From UBA6901 sp964355495 (lineage in GTDB: Bacteria > Pseudomonadota > Gammaproteobacteria > Acidiferrobacterales > UBA6901), in NCBI GenBank assembly GCA_964355495.1, contig CAYHES010000117.1, positions 1-7,865 of the forward strand: a stretch of 7,865 bases of DNA, written 5' to 3'. Position numbers and translations under genes: made by a program. The notes below the pieces were generated by a model. It was not told the DNA's origin. It saw only the letters and a program-made list of their open reading frames with translations, and did not search any database. Positions 1 through 6,773 of this stretch are shown piece by piece (position 1 is the first letter of the stretch; each line of letters starts with the position of its first letter).

Positions 1-74
1 TTCCCTAATATGACTATTCTTGTGCAGGCTTGCCTTCCCTAAATGAATCCGCACGTTTCCAGTTTTTCTGCCGT
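1..74 (+). promoter_or_regulatory. AT-rich leader upstream of dacB with an 8-bp direct repeat
   Basis: This stretch is clearly more AT-rich than the coding DNA that follows. The octamer TTCCCTAA occurs at 1-8 and again at 35-42, and the similarity continues a few bases further (TTCCCTAATATGA and TTCCCTAAATGA). TAATAT at 7-12 and TATTCT at 15-20 resemble -10 boxes, but any matching -35 would lie outside the window. The composition suggests the dacB promoter and leader; no individual box is convincing. Confidence 0.3.
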
Positions 75-1514
75 ATGCCGAGAGCCCTTGCCCTGATCCT
101 GGGACTGCTGGTGGTGCTGCCCGCGCAGTCCGCCCCTTCCGAGACTCTGCCGGCGGAAGTCGCGCAGGTGCTCAAGCGTCATGGCCTTTCGGCCCAGGGT
201 TTGAGCGTGTATGTGCAGGAGGTCGGCCAGCCCGAACCCGTATTGGCGGTGAGCGCCGATGCGCCGCGCAATCCGGCCTCGACCATGAAGCTGCTCACCA
301 CACTCGTGGCGCTTGAAGAGCTCGGCCCGGCCTACACCTGGAAGACCGAGGCCTATGCCAGTGCGCCGGTGCGCGCCGGGGTGCTGGACGGCGACCTGTA
401 TATAAAAGGTTACGGCGATCCGTATCTGGTCATCGAACACTTCTGGCGTTTCCTGCGCGCACTGCGCAAGGGCGGATTGAACGAGATTCGCGGCGACCTG
501 GTCATCGACCAGGGCTTCTTCGAACCCGCGCCCGGCCAGCCCACCGACTTCGATCGCCGCCCGCATCGCGCTTACAACGTGCAGCCGCAGGCGCTGCTGG
601 TGAACTTCCAGGCGGTCAACTTCCGCTTCCTGCCGCAGCCGCGCCAGCAGCGCGTGCAGATCATCGCCGACCCGCAGCCGGCGCAGCTCGCGATCGACAA
701 TCGTGTGCGTCTCACCAACGCCCCGTGCGGCGGCGGTGCGCGCGGCGTGGGCATGCAGGTCGCGGATCGCGCCGGCCTGGTGAATGCGGCTTCATTCACT
801 ATGGTGTTCAGCGGTCGTTACAGCGTGCATTGCGGCGGCGACGATTTTTATCGCGTGGTGGCCGAGCCCGGCAACTATATCCACGGGGTGTTCAAGACGC
901 TGTGGCAGGAGATGGGCGGACGCTTCGCCGGCGGTGTGCGCGAAGGCGTCGTGCCAGACGGCGCCACGCTGCTGCACAGCGCGATGTCACCGCCGTTGTC
1001 CGAGATCATCCGGGTCGTCAACAAGTACAGCAACAACGTCATGACCCGCCAGCTCCTGCTCACGCTTGGCGCCGAGAAGCAGGGTGCGCCCGGGACGGTC
1101 GAGAAGGGCATTGCCGTAATATACGAATGGCTCAGGCAGCATAACCTGGAGTTCGCGGAGCTGGTGCTCGAGAATGGTTCCGGCCTGTCGCGCGAGGAAC
1201 GCATTTCCGCGCGCCATCTCGGCGCGGTGCTGCTCGCCGCCTGGCAGAGCCCGTACATGCCCGAGTTCCTGGCGTCGCTGCCGATCCTGTCCATGGATGG
1301 CACGCTCAAGCACCGCAGCGGCGGAGGACTGGCCGGACGCGCGCACCTCAAGACTGGAAGCATCAACAATGTCCGCGCCCAGGCCGGCATCGTGCTCGAC
1401 GAACGCGGCCGGCGCATGGTGGTCGTGATTCTGCATAATGCGGCCAGGGCCGATAGCGCGGCCGGCGAAGCGGTGCAGAACGCCGTGCTCGGCTGGGTAA
1501 ACAGCCGGCCGTAG
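75..1514 (+). CDS. dacB: D-alanyl-D-alanine carboxypeptidase/endopeptidase, PBP4 (DacB) family, peptidase S13
   Basis: Predicted periplasmic serine peptidase that trims the terminal D-Ala of peptidoglycan stem peptides and cuts D-Ala-mDAP cross-links. Three penicillin-binding motifs are present in order: SxxK as STMK (residues 69-72, Ser69 the expected nucleophile), SxN as SNN (319-321) and KTGS (426-429); the family block ENGSGLSR is at 366-373. The long stretch between the first two motifs is the inserted region typical of PBP4. With ATG at 75 the product is 479 residues, close to the roughly 477 of E. coli DacB, and begins with a classic signal peptide (MPRALALIL..., likely cut after AQSA, residue 20). 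An in-frame TTG at 30 would add 15 residues ahead of the signal peptide from an AT-rich stretch unlike the rest of the gene, so I prefer ATG 75, although neither start has a good Shine-Dalgarno. It looks like a single-gene unit, unrelated in function to the metal genes downstream. Confidence 0.95.
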   Translation: MPRALALILGLLVVLPAQSAPSETLPAEVAQVLKRHGLSAQGLSVYVQEVGQPEPVLAVSADAPRNPASTMKLLTTLVALEELGPAYTWKTEAYASAPVRAGVLDGDLYIKGYGDPYLVIEHFWRFLRALRKGGLNEIRGDLVIDQGFFEPAPGQPTDFDRRPHRAYNVQPQALLVNFQAVNFRFLPQPRQQRVQIIADPQPAQLAIDNRVRLTNAPCGGGARGVGMQVADRAGLVNAASFTMVFSGRYSVHCGGDDFYRVVAEPGNYIHGVFKTLWQEMGGRFAGGVREGVVPDGATLLHSAMSPPLSEIIRVVNKYSNNVMTRQLLLTLGAEKQGAPGTVEKGIAVIYEWLRQHNLEFAELVLENGSGLSREERISARHLGAVLLAAWQSPYMPEFLASLPILSMDGTLKHRSGGGLAGRAHLKTGSINNVRAQAGIVLDERGRRMVVVILHNAARADSAAGEAVQNAVLGWVNSRP

Positions 1515-1546
1515 TGCGACAGAATGCCGTGCCTTGTCGCGCTGCG
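1510..1546 (+). terminator. Hairpin spanning the dacB stop codon, possible terminator without a U-tract
   Basis: Bases 1510-1522 pair with 1534-1546: thirteen consecutive pairs including three G-U wobbles, with a loop of about 11 bases (1523-1533). The core GCGACA (1516-1521) / TGTCGC (1535-1540) is perfect. The TAG stop of dacB (1512-1514) is inside the left arm. No run of T follows (only three at 1555-1557), so it is not a canonical intrinsic terminator. It could end dacB transcription weakly, stabilise the 3' end or help a Rho-dependent stop. Confidence 0.35.
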
Positions 1547-1569
1547 CGCGCCGCTTTAGACTGACACGC

Positions 1570-1956
1570 ATGTTCCGCCTGCGATCCTCCTCCCTGCGCG
1601 CCACGCTCGCTCCGTGGCTGGTTTTGCTGCTGCTTCTGGCGCAGGGGCTGCGCCTGTGCGTTCCGGCGGAAACGACGCATGGACACGACACACACGCGGC
1701 CGTGCATCTGGAAAGTGTTATCAGCAGCGCCGCCGATCAGCATGAATCGGACTCCCATGATGGCGATCTGGAGCTACCACTGTCCGCCGTGCTCAAGGCA
1801 TTCCAGGCCAATCCGCTGTTCTGCGCGCTGTTTGTCTTTGTCCTGCTCGTCTCGCTCCCGCACCGCACCGGGCCCGGTGTGCGTCCGGAAACGTTGTCGT
1901 TCCGTCCGCCACGCGGCCATCGCCTTACCCCACCACTGCGCGCTCCGCCGCGCTGA
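1570..1956 (+). CDS. Small histidine-rich membrane-anchored or exported protein, family not recognised
   Basis: A 128-residue product I cannot assign to a named family. Residues about 13-28 form a strongly hydrophobic stretch after an Arg-rich N-terminus (signal peptide or anchor). Residues 37-66 form a His/Asp/Glu-rich segment with six histidines (37, 39, 42, 46, 58, 63), including HGHDTH. A second hydrophobic helix covers about 82-97, and the tail is basic and proline-rich, ending PPLRAPPR. This suggests two membrane passes, or signal peptide plus one, with a metal-binding-like loop most likely periplasmic. Small proteins of this kind (for example CzcI) can precede czcCBA-type operons, so a metal-related role is inferred from position and composition only. 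ATG 1570 is chosen because the hydrophobic segment follows at the right distance. It has no clear Shine-Dalgarno; an in-frame TTG at 1534 would start in the preceding hairpin. The gap to the channel gene is 116 bases. Confidence 0.65.
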   Translation: MFRLRSSSLRATLAPWLVLLLLLAQGLRLCVPAETTHGHDTHAAVHLESVISSAADQHESDSHDGDLELPLSAVLKAFQANPLFCALFVFVLLVSLPHRTGPGVRPETLSFRPPRGHRLTPPLRAPPR

Positions 1957-1984
1957 CATTCCCGTTCGCCAGTAGCACAGCCGT

Positions 1985-2022
1985 GTACCGGGGTTGCCCG
2001 GTTACGGGCTCAATCGTGTACT
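1985..2022 (+). promoter_or_regulatory. Candidate promoter with an overlapping dyad, upstream of the efflux operon
   Basis: TTGCCC (1994-1999) and TGTACT (2017-2022), 17 bases apart, each match four of six positions of the sigma-70 boxes. The dyad ACCGGG (1987-1992) / CCCGGT (1997-2002), extendable to GTACCGGG/CCCGGTTAC with one bulged T (1985-2005), covers the -35 box. A second, mutually exclusive hairpin GCCCG/CGGGC lies at 1996-2009. The dyad could be an operator or an RNA structure. In GC-rich DNA such matches arise by chance, so this stays tentative. Confidence 0.3.
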
Positions 2023-2046
2023 GAGTGTGAATCGCCGTGCATCCGC

Positions 2047-2065
2047 CCGGATGTCCGGCAAGGAG
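2047..2065 (+). promoter_or_regulatory. Shine-Dalgarno of the channel gene, preceded by a 12-bp palindrome
   Basis: AAGGAG at 2060-2065 sits seven bases before ATG 2073 and fixes that start over the in-frame GTG at 2037. Directly upstream is CCGGATGTCCGG (2047-2058), five-base arms around TG. It is too tight for a good hairpin unless the inner pair opens, but it could be a protein site or affect access to the ribosome binding site. Confidence 0.65.
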
Positions 2066-2072
2066 TGTCAAA

Positions 2073-3338
2073 ATGGTTGCCGAACATTTTCTGCCGGCCG
2101 CGGGCCGGTTCTGCATGGGCGTGTTGCTGGCCAGCGCTTGTGCAAGTGTGCAGGCACAGGTCTGGAATCTGGAATCGAGCGTCGAACGTGCGACCACGGT
2201 GGCACCAGAATTACGCGCCGCCGAGGCCGAGGTGGCCGCACGCACCGGCGAGCTGACGCAGGCCGGCGCCTGGCCGAACCCGGCGGTCGAATTACGCACC
2301 GATGAAAAACTCGGAATTGATGATGGTCGCGGTGGCTATAGCCTCAACCAGATGTCCATCACCCAGCCCATACCGCTGCGCCGGCTGGCACATCAACGCC
2401 GCGCCGCCGAGGCCGGCCTGGAAAGCGCACGCGCGGGACAGCGCTATCAACGCTTGCAGCTCGAAACCAGGACGGCGCAGGCGTTCCACGCGCTGCAATT
2501 CGCGGCCGAGCGCCAGCATCTCGCGGAGGAGCGACTCAAGTTCGCCGAGGGTCTGCGCCCGGGCGCCGATCGATTGGTGCGCTATCTCTCGCCCCTGGAA
2601 CGCGCGCGGCTCGACATCCTGCGCGAGAGCGCGCGTCAAGATGTAGCCTCCGCCGAGGGCAAGTGGAGCGAGGCGGTCTCTCAATTCCGCGCGTTGTTGG
2701 TGCTGTCGCCGGATGCCCAACCCGAAACGACCCCGTTGACACCGTTCAACGCGCCAGCCGCGCTCGCCGAACTGCATGGCCGGCTCGCGACCCATCCGGC
2801 GCTGCGCGCAACGCAGCAGGCGCGCAACGCGAGTCGCGCCAATGTGGACGTCGCGCGCTCACAGCGTTTCGCCGACCCCACCGTAAGCGTTTTTCGCGAA
2901 CGGGATTACCTTGCCGGCAGCCGCCGGGATTACACCGGCTTCATGCTGGGCGTGCAGATTCCGCTGTGGAATATCAACGGCGGTGGCGTCGCGCGCGCCG
3001 TGGCCGAGGCCGACAAGGCCGAGGCGTTGCTCGCGGCGCAACACCGCGACCTGGAAAGCCGATTGCGCCAGAACCACCTGCACCTGGGACATCTGATCGA
3101 GCAGGCCGAGCATTACCGCACGCGCCTGCTCGCGCCGGCGCGCCAGGTGCTCGATCTCACGCGCAAAGGTTTCGCCACCGGCGAGCAGAACGGGTTGGCG
3201 CTGGTAGATGCGAGCAACACCTATTTTGAGGCGCAGGCACGCTACCTGGAGCTGCTGCACGGTGCCTGGATCGAGGCCGCGGAGTTGCGCCTGGCCGCCG
3301 GGATATCGCTGGCCGACGGCACGGCGGTGCAGCCATGA
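2073..3338 (+). CDS. TolC-family outer-membrane channel of a heavy-metal RND efflux system (CzcC/CusC-like)
   Basis: Outer-membrane channel carrying substrate from an RND pump out of the cell. The 421-residue product has the family layout: signal peptide (likely cut after ASVQA, residue 28), then two OEP repeats of about 36-215 and 235-415. Family features include WPNPAVE (67-73) opening the first repeat, THPAL at 240-244 opening the second, GVQIPLW (293-299) in a beta strand, and RKGFATGE followed by ALVDA near 364-379, as in CzcC/CusC. Long Ala/Glu/Arg-rich helical stretches are typical of the periplasmic barrel. No convincing lipobox is seen, so it is probably not a CusC-type lipoprotein. 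ATG 2073 has a strong Shine-Dalgarno. Its stop overlaps the pump start by four bases (ATGA 3335-3338), implying translational coupling. Normally an adaptor gene separates channel from pump; here there is none. Substrate class is inferred from the pump. Confidence 0.9.
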   Translation: MVAEHFLPAAGRFCMGVLLASACASVQAQVWNLESSVERATTVAPELRAAEAEVAARTGELTQAGAWPNPAVELRTDEKLGIDDGRGGYSLNQMSITQPIPLRRLAHQRRAAEAGLESARAGQRYQRLQLETRTAQAFHALQFAAERQHLAEERLKFAEGLRPGADRLVRYLSPLERARLDILRESARQDVASAEGKWSEAVSQFRALLVLSPDAQPETTPLTPFNAPAALAELHGRLATHPALRATQQARNASRANVDVARSQRFADPTVSVFRERDYLAGSRRDYTGFMLGVQIPLWNINGGGVARAVAEADKAEALLAAQHRDLESRLRQNHLHLGHLIEQAEHYRTRLLAPARQVLDLTRKGFATGEQNGLALVDASNTYFEAQARYLELLHGAWIEAAELRLAAGISLADGTAVQP

Positions 3339-6300
3339 TCGCCGCGCTCATTCGTTTCGCGCTGATCCAGCGCCTGATGATTTTACTGCTCGCGGCCGCC
3401 GTGACCGTCGGCGGCATGTGGGCGTTTCGCTCGCTGCCCATCGACGCCTTCCCCGACATTTCCAGTCCGCAGGTGATGGTGGTGGTGAAGGCGCCGGGCA
3501 TGGCGCCCGAGGAAGTCGAGGCGCGCATCAGCTTCCCGATCGAGATGGAGATGCAGGGTCTGCCGCGCCAGACGGTGCTGCGCTCGACGACCAAGTACGC
3601 GCTGGCGAGCGTCATCCTCGACTTCGAGGACGGCACCGACATCTACTGGGCACGCGCCCAAGTGGTGGAACGCCTGAATCAGGTGTGGAGTTCCTTGCCG
3701 GCCGGTGTATCCGGCGGGCTGGCGCCGATCACCACGCCGCTCGGCGAGGTTTACATGTATCGCATCGTCGGCACGGGTTACAGCAACCAGGAGTTGCGGT
3801 CGCTGCAAGATTGGGTGATCCGCCCGCGGTTGCGCACCGTGGATGGCGCGGCCGATGTGAACTCGCTGGGCGGTGAGGTGCGCGCCTTTGAGGTTGTACC
3901 GGATCCGCGGCGGCTCGCGCTCCACGGGCTGGGCCTCGACGAAATCGAGCAGGCGATCGAGAAGAACAACCGCAACGCCGGTGGCGACCGCATTAACCGC
4001 GGCGAGGAGATGCTGCTGGTACGCACCGTGGGACAGTTGCGCAACGCCGAGGACATCGGCAACGTCACCGTGACCACGCGCGCCGGCACCCCGGTGCGCA
4101 TCAAGGATGTCGCCAACGTGCGCCTCGGCGCGCTCACGCGCTACGGCGCCGTGACCGCAAACGGCGAGGGCGAGGCGGTGACGGGTCTGGTGCTATTGCG
4201 CAAGGGCGCCAACAGCCGCACCACGGTGGAAGGCGTGAAGCGCGAACTCGCGGCACTCAAGACAGCGCTGCCCAAGGGTGTGCAGATCGAGCCGTTCTAC
4301 GACCGCACCGAACTGATTAACGAGGCAGTGTGGACAGTCGAGAAGGCGCTCGGCGAGGCGGTGCTGCTGGTGCTGGCCGTGCTCATTGTGCTGCTCGGCA
4401 ATCTGCGCGCCGCGATCACGGTGGCCTTGATCCTGCCGCTGTCGGTGCTCGCGACCTTCATCCTGATGCGCGTGTTCGGCGTTTCCGCCAACCTCATGTC
4501 GCTCGGCGGGCTGGCCATCGCCATCGGCATTCTGGTGGATGCGGCGGTCGTGGTGGTCGAGAACGTGCACATGCAGTTGAGTCATGCGCCGCCGGGGGTA
4601 AGCCGTCGGCATTTGGTGTACCGCGCGACCCTGGAGGTGGCCACCCCGGTGATTTCGGGTGTGCTCATTATCATTGTCGTGTTTCTGCCGCTCTTCAGCC
4701 TCACCGGTCTGGAAGGCAAGATGTTCACACCGCTGGCCGTCACCATCTCGTTTGCGCTGCTGGGTTCACTGGTGCTGTCGCTGACGGCGATCCCGGTGCT
4801 GGCCAGCTTCCTGATGAAAGGCGGCCAGCACGGCGACGGGCGCGTGCTCGGCGCCCTCAAACGCGCCTACCTGCCGGTCATGCGCTGGGCGCTCAAGCAC
4901 CGTGCCCGGGCCGTGGGTGGGGCGCTTGCGGCACTGGTGTTGGCGGCGGCGCTGTTTCCCTTCATCGGACGCGAGTTCATGCCAGTCATGGACGAGGGCA
5001 CCACGGTGATCATCATCGAAAAGTCATCGAGCGTGTCGCTCGAACGTTCGCTCGCCATGGACCAGCCGATTCACAAGGCCCTGATGGAGCTTGCGCCGGT
5101 CACCGGCATGGTGTCGCGCACCGGCGCGGACGAGCTGCGCCTCGATCCGATGGGCCTGTACCAGACCGACAACTTCCTGCTGACCAAGCCGCGCAGTGAA
5201 TGGGGCATGAGCCTTGCGGAGTTCCAGAAACAATTGCGCGGGAAACTCGAGCGCTTCAAGGACTGGGAACTCGACATCGCCTTTACCCAGCCGATTGACA
5301 TGCGCACCTCGGAGATGCTGACCGGCGTGCGCGCCGCCATGGCAATCAAGTTGTTCGGTGACGATCTCGCGCTGTTGGAGGAGAAGTCACGCCAGATCGA
5401 GCAGATCGTGACGCGCATCCCGGGCGCGGTGGACATCTTTCGCGGCCGGCTCTCGGGGCAGAAATATCTGCGTCTCGCTATCCGCCCGCCGGACATCGCG
5501 CGCTACGGCATCCGCACCGAGGACATCAACCGCATGATCGAAACCGCCGTGGGCGGCAAGGTCGTGAGCGAGATTATCGAGGGTAACCGCCGCAGCCCGG
5601 TGCTGCTGCGTTACCCGGCGGCGGCGCGTTCCTCGCCGCCGGCGCTGGGCCGGCTCCTGATCGAGACGCCGGGCGGCGCCAGGGTGCCGCTCGCGCTGCT
5701 CGTCGATATCAAGGAGGTGGACGGGCCGGTGCAGATCACGCGCGAATCGGCCAAGCGTCAAGTGGTGGTGCAGTCCAATGTCGAGGGCCGCGATGTCGTG
5801 GGTTTTGTGGATGAGGTGCGCGCCGCCATCGAACGCGAGGTACAACTCCCGGCGGGCTACCACATCACCTACGGCGGGCAGTTCGAAAACGAGCAACGCG
5901 CCGCAAAGCGGTTGAGCCTGGTGGTGCCGGTGTCCATTGCGCTCATTTTCCTGATGCTGTTTTCCACCTTCCGCTCGGTGCGCCAGGCCGGTCTCATCAT
6001 ACTCAACATACCGTTCGCGCTGATCGGCGGGGTTGTGAGTTTGTTTCTATCCGGGCTGTATCTCTCGGTACCGGCGTCGGTGGGCTTCGTCACGCTGTTC
6101 GGCGTGGCGGTACTGAACGGCGTGGTGATGGTGACCTATTTCAACCAGTTGCGCGCGGCCGGGCGCACGGTGTGGCAAGCCGTGGAGGAAGGCGCCGCGC
6201 GACGGCTGCGCCCGGTGCTCCTGACGGCGCTCATCGCCAGTCTCGGTCTGGTGCCGATGTTGCTCGCCACCGGCCCGGGTTCGGAACTGCAACGCCCGCT

Positions 6301-6430
6301 CGCGGTGGTCGTGATCGGCGGTCTCATCACCTCGACCCTGCTTACCTTGGTGTTGTTGCCGACCCTCTATGCCTGGCTTGAGTCGCGTGCCGAGCAGCGG
6401 CTCAAGGAAACCCAAGGAGGAACGCCATGA
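3335..6430 (+). CDS. Heavy-metal efflux RND pump, CzcA/CusA family
   Basis: Inner-membrane proton/metal antiporter of the HME-RND group, 1031 residues and full length for the family. The 12-helix RND layout is visible: TM1 about 10-30, TM2-6 about 338-490, TM7 about 525-543, TM8-12 about 860-1011, with two periplasmic porter loops between (31-335 and 545-858). N-terminal PIDAFPDIS (35-43) and QVWSSLPAGV (116-125) are CzcA/CusA hallmarks. The TM4 relay reads AIGILVDAAVVVVEN (396-410): Asp402 and Glu409 match CzcA D408 and E415, while CzcA D402 is replaced by Ala396, as in the Cu/Ag pump CusA. In the porter cleft, positions equivalent to CusA Met573 and Met672 are Ile560 and Ile726; Met661 matches Met623. 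The stretch around QPIDMR (652-657) and the LDPMG block (603-607) read like CzcA. Substrate therefore stays open (monovalent Cu/Ag or divalent ions). There is no good Shine-Dalgarno; translation likely depends on coupling to the channel gene. No adaptor domain is fused. Confidence 0.93.
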   Translation: MIAALIRFALIQRLMILLLAAAVTVGGMWAFRSLPIDAFPDISSPQVMVVVKAPGMAPEEVEARISFPIEMEMQGLPRQTVLRSTTKYALASVILDFEDGTDIYWARAQVVERLNQVWSSLPAGVSGGLAPITTPLGEVYMYRIVGTGYSNQELRSLQDWVIRPRLRTVDGAADVNSLGGEVRAFEVVPDPRRLALHGLGLDEIEQAIEKNNRNAGGDRINRGEEMLLVRTVGQLRNAEDIGNVTVTTRAGTPVRIKDVANVRLGALTRYGAVTANGEGEAVTGLVLLRKGANSRTTVEGVKRELAALKTALPKGVQIEPFYDRTELINEAVWTVEKALGEAVLLVLAVLIVLLGNLRAAITVALILPLSVLATFILMRVFGVSANLMSLGGLAIAIGILVDAAVVVVENVHMQLSHAPPGVSRRHLVYRATLEVATPVISGVLIIIVVFLPLFSLTGLEGKMFTPLAVTISFALLGSLVLSLTAIPVLASFLMKGGQHGDGRVLGALKRAYLPVMRWALKHRARAVGGALAALVLAAALFPFIGREFMPVMDEGTTVIIIEKSSSVSLERSLAMDQPIHKALMELAPVTGMVSRTGADELRLDPMGLYQTDNFLLTKPRSEWGMSLAEFQKQLRGKLERFKDWELDIAFTQPIDMRTSEMLTGVRAAMAIKLFGDDLALLEEKSRQIEQIVTRIPGAVDIFRGRLSGQKYLRLAIRPPDIARYGIRTEDINRMIETAVGGKVVSEIIEGNRRSPVLLRYPAAARSSPPALGRLLIETPGGARVPLALLVDIKEVDGPVQITRESAKRQVVVQSNVEGRDVVGFVDEVRAAIEREVQLPAGYHITYGGQFENEQRAAKRLSLVVPVSIALIFLMLFSTFRSVRQAGLIILNIPFALIGGVVSLFLSGLYLSVPASVGFVTLFGVAVLNGVVMVTYFNQLRAAGRTVWQAVEEGAARRLRPVLLTALIASLGLVPMLLATGPGSELQRPLAVVVIGGLITSTLLTLVLLPTLYAWLESRAEQRLKETQGGTP
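6414..6420 (+). promoter_or_regulatory. Strong Shine-Dalgarno of the PII-like gene inside the pump 3' end
   Basis: AAGGAGG lies six bases before ATG 6427, within the last codons of the pump gene. It is a near-perfect anti-16S match, so the small protein could be made at a higher rate than the pump although the two reading frames overlap. Confidence 0.8.
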
Positions 6431-6735
6431 AGAACCTGACGTTGATCGTGCATGCCGATGTGCAGCAGGCGCTTGCCGACAGGCTGCGCCGCCTGGAGCA
6501 GGTGTCCGGCTTCACCTTCACGGCGGTCGAGGGTCACGGCCCGCAGGATGAACGCGACGCCTTCCTCTCGGCGCGCGATCAGGTTGTGGGTTACGTACCG
6601 CACGTGCGCGTGGACATTCTGGTCGAGAACCAGGACGTGGACGAGGTCTTGCACGCATTACGCGCCGTCGACAGCAATCTCGCGGGGCGGGGTATTTACT
6701 GGATCGTTCCGGTGGAACAGCATGGGCGCTTGTAG
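6427..6735 (+). CDS. DUF3240 / PII-like small regulatory protein linked to a metal RND pump
   Basis: A 102-residue soluble protein without signal peptide. Predicted order is strand-helix-strand-strand-helix-strand, as in ferredoxin-like PII/CutA folds: MKNLTLIVHA strand, a helix through about 30, FTAVEGHG (31-38), VRVDILVEN strand (60-68), a helix DVDEVLHALRA (70-80) and GRGIYWIVPVEQHGRL (87-102). EGHG plus the closing IYWIVPV...GRL resembles DUF3240, often found next to CzcA/CusA genes; related PII-like proteins (the PII-NG group) are reported with metal RND operons. The likely role is sensing a metal or nucleotide in the cytoplasm and modulating the pump; His37, His59 and His99 are possible ligands, which is inference. 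It overlaps the pump stop by four bases (ATGA 6427-6430) and has its own strong ribosome binding site. Family assignment is from memory of the pattern, not a search. Confidence 0.75.
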   Translation: MKNLTLIVHADVQQALADRLRRLEQVSGFTFTAVEGHGPQDERDAFLSARDQVVGYVPHVRVDILVENQDVDEVLHALRAVDSNLAGRGIYWIVPVEQHGRL

Positions 6736-6760
6736 TCGGACGGACCGCGTGGCGTCCGAC
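6735..6760. terminator. 8-bp perfect inverted repeat between convergent genes, possible bidirectional terminator
   Basis: GTCGGACG (6735-6742) pairs perfectly with CGTCCGAC (6753-6760) around a 10-base loop, starting at the last base of the PII-like stop codon. It lies between convergent genes, where a shared terminator is expected, but neither strand has a T-run after the stem. The stem is clear; the function is inferred. Confidence 0.45.
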
Positions 6761-6773
6761 ATCAAGGCAGCGT

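Noticed and set aside
1534..1560. Possible promoter TTGTCG / TTTAGA before the small gene
   Set aside because: Each box matches only three of six positions, spacing is 15 bases and the left box lies in the hairpin arm; too weak to annotate.
987..1691. 234-codon antisense open frame across the dacB 3' half and into the small gene
   Set aside because: It is a high-GC shadow of the dacB frame: Arg/Ala/Gly-rich, without family features, crossing the dacB end and the next gene. DacB is certain on the other strand.
2037..2072. GTG at 2037 as start of the channel gene
   Set aside because: It has no ribosome binding site and would put 12 extra residues before the signal peptide; ATG 2073 has AAGGAG at ideal distance.
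3208..3876. 222-codon plus-strand frame across the channel/pump junction, checked as a possible remnant of the missing adaptor
   Set aside because: It has no signal peptide, lipoyl-like or beta-barrel pattern and lies entirely inside two well-supported genes in another frame. It is not an adaptor.
4330..5199. 289-codon plus-strand frame inside the RND gene
   Set aside because: Out-of-frame shadow with Arg/Gly/His-rich composition; the overlapping RND frame is full length with all expected motifs.
5387..5896. 169-codon antisense frame within the pump gene
   Set aside because: Codon shadow of the RND porter domain; no recognisable protein features.
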